Origin: Dillenia suffruticosa
Taxonomy: Eukaryota; Streptophyta; Magnoliopsida; Dilleniales; Dilleniaceae
Assembly (NCBI GenBank): GCA_033439265.1
Contig: JAVTVX010000012.1
Span: forward strand, 15,969,501-16,033,500
DNA: 64,000 nt
Direction of reading: 5' to 3'
Positions 21,690 through 33,256 of this stretch are shown here, piece by piece (position 1 is the stretch's first letter; each line of letters begins with the position of its first letter). Below the pieces are notes generated by a model. The model made no database searches. It was not told the DNA's origin and was given only the letters and a program-made list of their open reading frames with translations. Both the position numbers and the translations under genes were made by a program.

Positions 21690-22790
21690 TACAAAATGCA
21701 GGCATACATTAATCTGATGAAAAGAATTGACTTCTCTTTTTATTTTTTACCTGTTTGTCATTTACAAAGACACTAACAAACTTGACAATTTTTCCAGCCC
21801 TCCTTAGCTTTCTCATTGCTGTGGCAAACAAGGTGAACAATAATATAAGATGTGAGAAAATACAAGAAAAATGAAAGCTTGAAACAATTCAAGCAGTACC
21901 ATTTATGCACTCCTGACTTAGACAATGACAAAATACAGTTGTTACCTTTGGACTCCTATATGCTGAAAATTAATCCATTAAATATTACCAAAAATGAATA
22001 TGGCGTGTGAAGCTCTTCAACTGAGAGTACTTCTTCTTCAACCCCAAAGAGTAACAGTCACAAAACAGCAAAAAAGTTAGACCAAAAAGTGATATGACAA
22101 GCACACAGAAGTAAAATTATTATCAATTCCATTCATATTCATTAATTCAATGTTTGATTTGATTAGCTGTACAGAAGTAATAGGATCAGTATAAGGCCCA
22201 TTCAATAGAAAGGAATTGACAAACAAAGAGTTCCTTAAAAGTTCCAAATTCCAATTATGCATTCAAGAATCTGAAATGGATGTATGCACACCTATCATGG
22301 ATCAAATTTTAATCTAGGACCAATTTGAACCTTGCCACTGATCACATTCAGAGGTGCTGTGTCTGCTACTTATGCCAAAACCCAGATAAACTCACAGTTA
22401 AAAGATTTAAAATACAATACCTAATCAGATTTTCAGTTGGATGTTCATTGGATTACTATTATCCGATATTTAATTTAACAAAAACTTGATTTAGATGTCA
22501 TCTAATATTCAACTTGAAGGGCAACTCGAAATATACTAACTAAAAACTTCTCAGATCAAACAATATTCCAGTAAAGGACAGCAAGAATGCAAACCATACA
22601 AAATAGCAACCACCAGACACGTAGTGAACAATTTGGTGTTTGCAAGTATAAAGTGAACTACAAAGCAAAGGCCTCTATATCCACAAGGCACAACTCTAGA
22701 AAGCAGTCATGTCCATATCATGTACTTTCTTGGACACGACACTTTCATGACACGTATTGGACACATGTTACTTTTGTCCATGTCTCCTAA
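21690..22790. repeat. Segmental duplication, right copy
   Basis: Partner of 16,640-17,770, direct orientation, about 5 kb apart. It lacks the poly-A run and the trailing GA-rich tract, so the tract expanded in or was inserted beside the left copy only. Confidence 0.8.
21751..21990 (-). pseudogene. NRPC2: NRPC2 exons, fragment in right duplication
   Basis: Minus strand. 21,826-21,751 reads ATAMRKLRRAGKIVKF and VSVFVNDKQ, nearly family consensus, with a GTAAAA donor. About 21,990-21,955 gives a damaged FNGLIF exon with an internal stop. The FVSV exon here is better preserved than its partner at 16.7 kb. Confidence 0.75.
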
Positions 22791-23311
22791 TATTTTTCTT
22801 TCCAGCCATGTATTGATAAATGAGCTACAATTCATATCAAACATCTCAATTTCAACTCATCACTAACCTAATATACTTTCTTGGGCATTCATTAAATATA
22901 ACAAAAGCTTTCAAAATTTGAATTATGTCAAACTTGATCCTACTCAGGTACATAGGCAATCAATCAATTAAGCCAAATGGTGTAAATTTTTAAATTTGAA
23001 AACAGTGATTAATTTGATCCTTCTACAAAGTAAATAGGCAATGCAGAACCAAGCTGAACTCGTTTCTCAAATTTAACCAAACACCCAATACAAGAACTAA
23101 TAGGTCAATGATCTATTAATTGAATTGAATTCAACCTTCTCATCATTGGTCAGCGAGAGAGTACCCCTACTGCTATGCTGGATCTTTTTTTGGCCATGCA
23201 TTGTGATGGATGTAGAAAACAATGTTCATTGGTTGAAACTAATCAGAAATCAACAAAGGAAACTGTTAACCAGAAATGAGTTTTTCATTTTCAAATTGTT
23301 AATGGAATTAC

Positions 23312-23400
23312 CTTGTCATCCATTGCATCCTTGTTTAGGTTCGCGTTCATCATCCGCCTCAATATTACTACAACATATATCCATTTTGGACAAAAATTTT
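23312..23400 (-). pseudogene. NRPC2: NRPC2 exon (RRM..LNKDAMDDK)
   Basis: The minus strand reads NFCPKWIYVVVILRRMMNAN then LNKDAMDDK and a GTAATT donor. This matches the RPC2 segment NFRPKCIYVAVMMRRMM..LNKDAMDDKDYVGNKR. It lies upstream of the other NRPC2 fragments, consistent with exon order of one ancestral minus-strand gene. Confidence 0.7.
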
Positions 23401-23419
23401 ACCCGTCCACCTTTTTAAA

Positions 23420-26400
23420 CAATTAAATAATGAAACCATAAAAAATTTATGAGGAAATCGTACGAATTAGCAATCAATACATCCCAAATAATAGTCATTG
23501 CTCTGTCTTACCAGTCAGAAATCAAAAATTGTTAAATCTTTCCACAACAAAAATGAAAAAATTAAATAAATAAACTACTTAAAAACTTATATGAGAGAGA
23601 GAAAGAGAGAGATAGGAATAAAAGAGAATACACCTTTTCAATAGAGGCACCATAAGCTGTGGACCTTCTCTAAAACTGAAAGCAACATAATAAGAAATAA
23701 ACATTATCAATCAAAAGCGAGATGATATTAACCACTCATTTTACAACAAAAGGAGAAAAAATGTACAAATGAATATTGAAAAGTGTACACGATAGATCAT
23801 AAAGCCTCATATGGATGAACAATGCTACAACAGGTTCACCATTTTTGAAGCATAAACACATGGAAAAATGTCAAAAACCATGAAGAGAAAAAGGCCAATA
23901 TAGCAGGAGATATTGGATTCACCGACAGACCATAAGGAAAAAGAGTGAAATTGGTTAGTTAAAGGGAGCTGCATGGTCAGTCCCTCGGGCATGGAGTTGA
24001 ACACTCAACATTGTGCCAGCTACTACTGCAACTTGCAACTCTAGTTAGACCTTTTTCCTGATATACACTAGTTTGTGCAAAGCCTGTAATCATTGTAATT
24101 TGGACATATGCACATCAGATTATTTGAATCTGCTCAACATGAAAAAGATAATTACAATTAGCTTTTGTATTAGAATATTGGGGTTGGGGTGAGTGCGTTA
24201 CTCTTGGAAAGTTTAGGCCACCAACGAGTGACCTTATACATGAAGCTAGTGAGAAAGTCCTTTGGATCAGCTAGGGTACAGTGCATGCAACTGCTAATAT
24301 TTCTCGTAAAGCAAGTCAAGGAATCTACCCGTTTCACTAAGCTCCCCTCTTCACCTTGAGTCCCCTTAATGCGTTAAAAAAGATGATATATACATTTTAA
24401 TCATGCAATTACACGCAATTCATTGAGGTATAAGATTAGAGCCTTGCTTATTCGAAGACACAGACGAACTAACATGGTAGGTGAGAGGGACCATTTCATA
24501 AGGAGAAAGGTAACATCTAGGTTGACACAGAGCAACATAATAAATTCAACTTAATTGTGGCCTTCGGCGCAAGTAAGAAGACTATACCAAGTAACTGGAC
24601 ATTTTATCATGTGCAAATGTCTACTAAATCCATTAATAAATTCCTACGAGAAGTGAGTAAAGAATTATACATTTATCGGAAGCAGAATCATTGCACAAGG
24701 GCTTCAAGTTCTCCGATGCAAATTTCTCGAAAGATATCTCAGCCAAGTTGCTTAACATTTAGCTTAAAGGACAAAAACATGCCAACCCAAGTAATCTGTC
24801 CCTCATTTGACATGTTATTATTGAGAAAATATACAAAGTAGGCCACAAAACATGTTCCTCCTTAAGGTTGTTTGACCCATAAATCTTCAGCAGGCCCAAA
24901 ATTTGCATTTGGGCGGCTCCCTCACTACTATTGTTTATTTACATGTGCCATGGTAGTGAGTGTGACCTAAAGCCCAAACTTTTTCTAGTGCCTTGGGGTT
25001 GCACTAACTATAGTCACTACAAAGTGATTTGAGAAAACAACCTAAATTAGACCCGAGACTCCAGACATCAGGTGAAGATAAAGGCACCAAAGCAATGCCC
25101 AGTAGCATTTACAGTGTACAACATTTCATCCAATTTGAAGCCTCCTCCAGCAATCTTAGTATTAATGTGTACACAAGAAGAGTGGTGATGCACCTGCCCT
25201 ACCAAGTACTTGAATCACATAGGCTTTTAAGTGATTCAGCACCAAAACTTGCAAAGAAATACTAATGCCAAACTTATGCAATGAACCTAAGAAATCACCA
25301 CGGATATAGCCCAAAAATTTCAAATCAATTGATAAATTGAGAAAATATAAGAAAATCACTAGAATTAATCCTACAAGTCTAAGAAACCCACCATGTGAAA
25401 AGCCGGAAGTTCGAAATGTTGCACCAAAATTACTCTCTCATATGAGATTCCAAATACCCAAAGCCCCTTCAGATCTACTCCTAAAATTGTAATCTTATAC
25501 TACAACAATGAGGTACGTCTCTAAGCATATGGGTTTATTCGTCTTTTAAATCTCTCACCCTTAGCCAGGGTTACTCCAGGATCAATAAATAGCAGAAAGC
25601 ACAAAAGATAGAACAAAAGGGGGTTGAAAAAAACTGAAATTGGTCAAGTGTTGCTAAATTATAAAGAAGAAGATGCTATGAAGTAGTAAGGAATTACAAG
25701 TTGATTTTGTATAGGTCAGCTACAAATTGGCATAAGACCACCCATTCTCATTACAATCAGTACATCTAACAACCACCTCATTCCCTGCTTCTGGTTCATT
25801 TCTTCTCTGACCACCATCACCATCTTACAACTCCCATTGCACCTAAAACCGGGCAAGAACCTCACACCCCCACAATCTTCACAAACCTCAACACCTTTCC
25901 TTTTGGGAAAACCCTGCAGGATCCCTCATAAACAACCGTCTTCAACTATCCTCAAAACCTCTTCAGCCCCACCCACATATCTCCCTTCACAAAGACCCTG
26001 GGGTAATCAATGCACTGCTCTCCTTCCCCTTCATCAACTCCCTCAATTCTTCCCTAAATGCTCAATCCATCGACACATCACTCTCAGAGATCAACACTCC
26101 CAGCCCTTCAGCTGCAGATCTCACCGCATTGCAATCTTCAAACGTCTTCCTTACTCCTTGCAGTGTCGTCATATAAATAACCACTCTGTTCTCCCCGTTT
26201 GGCAGGTAAACTCTTTCAAATTTCTCCGGTATTGATAAAACTGTGGCATTAATGGGTTTCAGAGTGGCTGACCAAGGTGGTAGATTAGGTTTTGCATTCT
26301 CTTTGTTAGATTTTGGGGTTGGTGATATTGACTATACATAGGAGCAAAAGATTGACAAAAGTTAATTTACATCTGATTTGAGAAAGCCAATCTCTACAGG

Positions 26401-27090
26401 ATCAAGAAAGCATAAACGCAAGTTTAGAAATGAAGCCTTTACATCAACAAGAATGATTGGGTAGTCAAGTAAAGCACAAAAGGTGAAGATAGGGAAAATA
26501 TACCAGTCATGCCGAGCATAAGACATACAATAAGAAAGCAAAGCAAGACTTGAGTTTACCAGATGTAAGTGAACTTCACGGCTTTTCTTGTCTTCCACTT
26601 TCTGAATTATTAGCTTTCTCTTCCCTATTGCTCACACAGATCACAAAGACAGCAGAGAGAGAGAGAGAAAGGGTATGCGTAGGAATGATAATTTTTGGGC
26701 AGATGAGAGATGGGTCGAGAGAAAGAGAGAGAGAGACCTCGGAATGTGAATTTCTGGGCAGCAGAGAGATGGATATAGCGAGAGAGAAGAAACCTTCGAA
26801 TGAGAATTTCTGAACGGATCGAGAGAGAGGGGGGAGAGATCTTGGAACGCATGTGTGGGCTGAGAGGTGTTTTTTGTATGGACAGATTTTGGAAACAATT
26901 GGAGTTCAACGGCTATATTTTGGAGAAAAGATAACGGTCACCTTTTGGTATAATTATAATTTTAAAAAATGTTTTTTAAAATAATTAAAAACATTAAAAA
27001 AAATTATATGATATTGTATTACAAAAAATGATAGTTTTTTTTTTAATATATTTTTTGAGAAGTAAAATTACACGTGCTGACCTGAATGGT
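23420..27090. other. Intergenic, no gene identified
   Basis: AT-rich DNA with short frames only. 24,557-24,841 and 25,837-26,235 (+) are open for about 94 and 132 codons but I recognise neither and see no supporting signals. 25,800-26,200 is C-rich on + and could be an old exon. 26,650-26,840 is GA-rich on +. Confidence 0.45.
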
Positions 27091-27097
27091 TGAAGGG

Positions 27098-27100
<3 letters not shown>

Positions 27101-27145
<45 letters not shown>
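27101..27145 (+). repeat. (CT)n microsatellite
   Basis: Uninterrupted CT repeat except one TTT. Such tracts are common in plant 5-prime UTRs and an ATG frame follows 94 bp later. A (GA)n run lies at about 27,550-27,578. Confidence 0.85.
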
Positions 27146-27146
<1 letters not shown>

Positions 27147-27238
27147 GAAGGTTGCAAAGAATCGGAGTTGAAGCACAACAACGGTGGAAGGGAAGAGAGA
27201 GAAATTCTTGATTACAGAAAAGGTGCATCAATCTGGGA

Positions 27239-27481
27239 ATGGGATCAACAATGGTTGATTCAGAGGGCTTTGAGGAATTTGAGAGGATGGCTCAATCATG
27301 TGCTCAGGGAGCTTCTGCAAAAGTTCCTTCTTTACCTTCTGCAAATTTCGCAGTCCGCCGACTGGAGAAATCCTTTGCCACCACTCCCGATCACAAACCC
27401 TCCGCCGTGAAAACACTGTTTAATTTCACAGCTACACTAGGCATTTGTTTTTCTCTCTCTCTCTGTCTCTGTTCTCTGTAA
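27239..27481 (+). CDS. Unrecognised 80-codon open frame after a CT-rich leader
   Basis: Frame starting MGSTMVDSEGFEEFERMAQS, Ala/Ser-rich in the middle, ending in Leu/Ser/Cys from another CT repeat. A second Met five codons in is an alternative start. The leader resembles a plant 5-prime UTR, so this could be the first exon of a gene fragment; no downstream exon is recognisable. It may be spurious. Confidence 0.2.
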   Translation: MGSTMVDSEGFEEFERMAQSCAQGASAKVPSLPSANFAVRRLEKSFATTPDHKPSAVKTLFNFTATLGICFSLSLCLCSL

Positions 27482-27545
27482 ATCTCAAAGAAATTGGGGA
27501 AGAGAGAGAAATTAGGGTTTAAATCTATGAAAATGATGAGGTTTT

Positions 27546-27582
<37 letters not shown>

Positions 27583-28189
27583 TGAAATGGCTTCGTTGGT
27601 GTTTCAATGGCATCATCAGAATCCACCTCTGGTGCATGTAATGTACTTCCAAGATGGTTTGGCGGGGAATCCTACTATTACGCTGAACATCTGCAATCAA
27701 CACCACAAGCCCCCCCCCAAATCTAAGTTGACTCAAAATGAGAGTGATTGGCCCAACCCCAATTAAAAAAATGGAATAGAATCTACCCAACATAACAATT
27801 AATTAAATTATTTGATTTTGGTAAACTAAGGTTAGGGTTTCCTAAGAATATACGAGATGATGCAAAAATCCTTTTTATTACATTAAATTATTAATTATTA
27901 CTTATATCTAATTAATTTAAACTTTAAATTTAATAATAGTATAATCAAAGATTAAGATAATTGATGATAAAATATGAACCACCACACTTTGTATTTAATT
28001 ATTAATTAATTGAAAAACAAAAATAATAATTCTTATGTAAATATTAATTAATTTAATATATTAAAACATTTTAAAAATAGATATACGTTAATGTCAAGGA
28101 ATTTATCTGAATCATAGTCTAGGACTCTAAAGACGAGTCTGAGTCACAATTTATAGATAGATACAAGTTGGATTAAATACTTATCAATT

Positions 28190-29345
28190 ATTTATATTTT
28201 AAATTGAATTATATCCCTAAATTTTTAATGTAATGATCGATATTTAATCTTCTAATAATATAATAAATTAAATTCTTTCATCACTAACATGTCACTAAGG
28301 CATCAAGTGTTAATTAAGTTGGTATGAATGATACATAAGCGAGATTTTTGACATGGCATAACACGTGGAATTAATGGCTCACATATCATGTTTCCATGTT
28401 CTTACAACACTAATGTTATGTCTACAAATAATGTGCATCATTAAAAATATTAACATAACATATGTCAAGTCATTATAATTTTTTATATTTACATTGACTC
28501 TAAATTTTAAAACTTAATTTATTCAAAAATAATAAGTTATTCTTGATAAATTTCTTATATTCAAAACACCAACTTAATTAAAAAGTCTAATTTAATTCGA
28601 AATCTAAATTTAATTTAAATTTCAAATCAATTTAAAAATCTCAAATTTAAAATTCTCAATTTAATTCAATAATCTCAATTATATTCGAGACATAGTTTGA
28701 TTTAAAATTTTAATTTAATTCAAATTCTAGATTTAGTTTAATTAAAAATCCTATTTTAATATAATCATCGATGTAATTTAATTTAAATTAATATTTTATA
28801 ATAAATAAGGGTTTTGACTAATTTAGGATTTCGAATCAAAATAGAACTTCAATTTAAATTAAAGGTTTGAATCAAATTAAGATTTCAAATTAAATTATAT
28901 TGTGGTTTCAAATTAAATTAGGAATTTATATTAAATTAAATTAAAGTTTCAAATTGAATTCAGGTTTTCGAATTAAACCGGATATTTGAATATGAAAAAT
29001 TAAGATTTCAAATCAAATTATAGTTCCGAATTGAATTAAGATTTTGAATTAAATAGAAATTTTTGAATTAAATTAAGATTTCAAATTGAATTGATATTGG
29101 AATTAAATTTAAATTTAGAATCAAATAAGAATTTTTAATTAAATTGTTGTTTTGAATTGGAGAGATTTACGGTAAATGATTTATTGTTTCCAAATAAATT
29201 AAAATTTAAAATTTATGGTAACAAATTTAGTCCCTACCATGTCAATATTTTGATGACATGGCATGTGCCACATTATACCTTATTAACGTGATATTAGTGT
29301 TGTGAGAATATACTGATATGACACCTGTCACGTTAACGATTCACT
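28190..29345. repeat. AT-rich foldback structure
   Basis: 28,480-28,800 is built of TTTAATTTAAAT/CTCAAATTTAA motifs. 28,830-29,170 is built of their reverse-complement-like motifs (TTTCAAATTAAATTAAG). Flanks also mirror each other: left TTCTTACAACACTAATGTTA (about 28,398-28,417) against right, read in reverse, TTCTCACAACACTAATATCA. GACATGGCAT occurs in both. This suggests a foldback or MULE-like non-coding element. I see no coding sequence and cannot fix its ends. Confidence 0.45.
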
Positions 29346-29451
29346 CCACATGTCACCCATATTAGAATACAAAAATCATGTTCTGTGTCATGTCACACTA
29401 ACTCAACAATTAACAACCATGATAATGATATTAGTGTCATGTCACATTAAC

Positions 29452-31137
29452 TCAACAATTAACAACAATTTCTTTCATTTGCCACTCTTCCCATCTTTCA
29501 GCCAAGCCATCACCTTCAAGCATTCTCACAACTAACATCTTTGGCCTTTCCATCAGGGATGTTTGTGAGCAAAGCAAAGGTACTTGAATCAGTTGCTCCA
29601 CCACCTTACCCTGCAAATCTGCAACATAAGTGTTTCCAACCTCCTGTCTCATGCCAATCCTTTCACTTGAAATTAATGGATGGATCAATTTTCGAGCTTG
29701 AAAAAAGTATATGATTCCTCAACAAGTCTGAAAAATAATGTTACTAAGCAAGAAGTGTGTACTTAAATCCTGATGATTAAATAACTTTTTAGGGGAAGTT
29801 AGAGTTGCTGAATTTGCAAAAACTATAAATTTACAAGAAAAAAGCACAAACACAAATACAAATGACAACCTATACTTATAATGTCATTATCTAAAAAGTT
29901 CATCTCTTTTATTTGTTGGTTTATCTTAGTACTGGTGTCAATTATACCAACAAAAGGCATTGGTAGAAGTAATCAAACAAACGATAAATGAAAAGGCAAC
30001 ACAAAAACAAAAAGAAAGAAAAGAGGGCACATTACATGACTCAATTATGCTAATTTGTTGTTCAATTTAGTCCTTGTATTTATGCTCTTACAATGGACTG
30101 CAATAAATACATGTACGTGTAACATTAAACTAAATGGTGGACTGGAAATATACTTAATCTCCTTATTAATAAACCTGAGGTCGAGACATCTTGTGGTGAT
30201 GGAGTAAAGTACATCCTTGTCTAGCCATGTCTGAGCACACACATAAGTTTGTTGGAGGCACCACTCTTTATCATCAAATTCTTATCATAACTCCCACCCT
30301 GTCCCCTAAAAAAGGTAGATAATTGCATATTTGAACATAATACTTATCAATGCGATCTCATTATCCCAAATAGTGGAGGCCCCATGGCTACACAAATTTT
30401 GATTACCCTTTGCCCCCACAAATCTTTGACAAAAAAGTATTCCTTGGCATCCCCTTCAAAGCTCAGTAAAGAAGAGTACATATACAAGTAAATATATGCT
30501 TGCACAACACTTAACAAAATTTGCATTCCAGATACAATTACAAAAAGCAAAGGTCAATCACCAACTTTGTAATATCTATAGTAATCAACTTATCACATAT
30601 GACATACATTATGATTTCTCTCTCAAATTTTTGAAGCATTGAACATGCAGACATCATGAGAAACTAGATCTTGTAAGGCAACCAGGAACTAAGACGATTA
30701 TTCTAGTTTGCCAACAGCATTGAATGACAACTGTGGTAATCATAAAATAAGACATACTTAATACAAAGGATAGACCTTTTCTTTGGGTCATCCAAACCCC
30801 TAAGTTGGGGCTAATATAACACTAGAGAGCTAATTAGTTAACATCAAAAAACAAAAATGAAACCACTTTTGTTCTCCAATCAGTTATGGATTTGAAATTT
30901 ACTAGCAGGAGGATCTTCTACTGTGCTAATAAACATGGTGACAATAAAAAATACATATATATATATGATTATATGCTTACCCAATCAAGTAGCAAAACAT
31001 CATCATCATACACAGATGAGCAAGATCAAAGGTCCTTTGCCCAGTGATGAGTTCAAGAAACATCACCCCATACCCAAAAACATGATTTTCCAGTAGGGAG
31101 GTACTCTGAAGCAATATGGCCTATAGTGCCACGTGAT
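29452..31137 (-). pseudogene. SERK-type LRR receptor kinase, last two exons (copy 2)
   Basis: Minus strand. The exon at 31,137-30,981 reads RGTIGHIASEYLPTGKS, a gap lacking SEKTD, FGYGVMFLELITGQRTFDLA, then after a 2-nt shift YDDDVLLLDW with a GTAAGC donor. A 1.3 kb intron follows. The last exon (about 29,640-29,452) reads [22 protein letters not shown] and [18 protein letters not shown], the standard SERK C-terminal tail. Everything N-terminal of kinase subdomain VIII is absent and replaced by LTR-like sequence at 31,138. SERKs are brassinosteroid/immune co-receptors; this fragment lacks the ATP site and catalytic loop and is inactive. The kept intron indicates DNA-level duplication. Confidence 0.85.
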
Positions 31138-31690
31138 AGAAAAATTTGAAGGATTTTGAAAATGCAAAATTTGAAGGGACTTGCACGTGAAATAATCACT
31201 ATTCTTAAGGAAATTATGCTCCCACTATATTGCTGGTTGGGTTGACGGTAAATTCCTTCAGGATATGCAAGTCGAAACAGAAATTTGAGATAACAAAATT
31301 TCAAATTTCTCTTAATGACAAAATAAAGATTTTCAAAAAATGTAGAGTTTTTTTTTATTGCCAATGATATAGAATTTCGAAATCAGTTTTTCCCAATGGT
31401 GAGAGCGAGTATTTATAAAAAAATAAAGGCTTGCAATTATAAGATATCCCTTATTTAAATGGCATAATGAATATATCTTTTAACCATCTGTTTATTCAAG
31501 CCGCATCACTTTATTATTAGAAAATGACATTTTAATCAAAGATATCAATTTATTTAATTTTCAAAATTGTATCTTTTGAATAAAATAATAAATAACTAAG
31601 AACCAAGTGCAGTTGTAGAACTAAGAACCCGATTCAATACTGCAGTCCCATATTGAAAAATATTTTTCAATTGGCATAAAAAATGTGTAT
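31138..31690 (-). repeat. LTR-like sequence, copy 2
   Basis: Collinear with 2,106-2,700 (shared TTTATAAATACTC, GCAAGCCTTTATTTTT and GGGACTTGCACGTGAAATAA). It also abuts the SERK exon at the same point. Its outer end differs: TTTTTCAATATGGGAC replaces the TGTTGGAGG end. Confidence 0.55.
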
Positions 31691-31699
31691 TAGAAACAA

Positions 31700-32860
31700 G
31701 ATTTGGAGCTGATATCAAAATCAGAAGGTACCATAAGTAAAGAGCTTCAAATTAAATATTTGGCTATTTCATGAGTAGACTTCCACAATACTATAGCATC
31801 ATAAATAGTACTACTATCATGCAAATATTACACACTACAATACTGTGAACATTAGCCTCACAGTAGCTAGTAGCAAACTCTGGCAACTCACATTAAAAAT
31901 TCTAGTAATATTAGTCAAGACCAACTCACAATCCCTCCATTTGTTTCTACATTAAATTGGACTTAAATTCCACTTACTCAGGGTTATCTGCAAACACTCT
32001 CTGAACACTGTATTCTAAAATTGGATCATCACAAACCACTCATAAGAGAAGCTCTACCCCCTAGTTTTATCAAAATACTTTAAAAAAAGGTTTTTACTAG
32101 ATCACTTATCTAAACATTGCCTCACATTTTTTCTTTAGTAAAGCGCTATAATGGGTTATGTTTTCAATGAGATTTCATGTTTAGAATATTTCTAAAATAT
32201 CCTAGAGGTCAAATGTGCACCATACGTTTTCAATGAGATCATATGTTTAGAATGTTCCAAACTTTTAGGTCGTAGGATCTATTTCACAAACATTTTAATT
32301 TCAGGATCTGATTTCAAAAATTGTCTATGACAGGGGAAAATGCTAGTTTAAGGAGCCCCAACTAAATTGATCTTTTTCTGAACATTTTTCAACTTCAAAT
32401 CATCTCATCCAGAATGATAGAATCAATCATTTGTAAGTTATGACAAATGATACAGTTTCAAATCCTCGTTGATCACAAATTCTTCTACGGTCAGCCAATT
32501 GTACTTGAAATTGAACAAAAACTTTTGGCCCCTTTAATTGACCAGTTAGAAAGAAGACAGTTTTTCACCAAAAATTTATACAATCTCTTCAATAAAGTTA
32601 TGGATTGTCATACTAAACTCTCTTTCTTTCTTGTTCTAATAGAGATTTATATTCAAAAATGAATCACTCTATAACAAAATTTTCCCATGCTAAAACTCTT
32701 TTCCTATTTTGTCTTAATGGAGACTTATACATAAAATGAATCACTCTGTAGCAAAATTTTCCCATATTTATTTTTTACTTTGTTTAATGTTCCTTTTCAT
32801 TAATAATATTTCTAACTATTTATTTTTGCTCGTATAATTGAAAACCAGTTTGTGATAATT
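31700..32860. other. Intergenic, no gene identified
   Basis: AT-rich, short frames only. A 45-bp near-duplicate (GAATCACTCT(A/G)TA(A/G)CAAAATTTTCCCAT) occurs at about 32,662 and 32,739. Confidence 0.5.
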
Positions 32861-32869
32861 TGTTGACTC

Positions 32870-33240
32870 ACATTCAGAAACACAATTATAATCCGAGCTG
32901 GTGTCATTTGAACCCTAGTCTCCTTTGATTCCTCAACATCATTGGAGTCCTCATGGATCGTATCTACATCAACCTCTGTAGGGGTCTGGGCATTGTCTCC
33001 ATTCGCTTCATCTTGTGCGAAAATGGTACAAATATCTTTCTAGTTTTTAATAACCATTTTTCTATATGGCCTTGCATCAGGATGTGACTATCACAAAGGA
33101 AAAAGGGACGAGCTTAAATGATAATCAATTAAATGTTTAATTAGATATCGGCATGATGATCAAATCATCAAAAACTTATTTCATAGTATTCATTCCATAC
33201 AGATTCATTTGTCACTTTTAATCTATTCCTATCATGCTTT
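32870..33240 (-). pseudogene. LIMYB-like gene fragment, copy 2
   Basis: Minus strand. The remains of the Myb_DNA-bind_3 end (LKVTNESVWNEYYE, about 33,235-33,190), an intron, then an exon from about 33,089 reading SHPDARPYRKMVIKN, a TAG at 33,040-33,042, KDICTIFAQDEANGD and an acidic linker (VDVDTIHEDSNDVEESKE). It matches 15.7-15.97 kb in order and intron position, and has a stop codon at the same place in the motif. N- and C-terminal parts are missing. Confidence 0.7.
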
Positions 33241-33256
33241 AATGAATTCAAATGGT

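Noticed and set aside
25837..26235. 132-codon plus-strand frame
   Set aside because: No recognisable family, C-rich composition alone could leave it open, no splice or promoter support.
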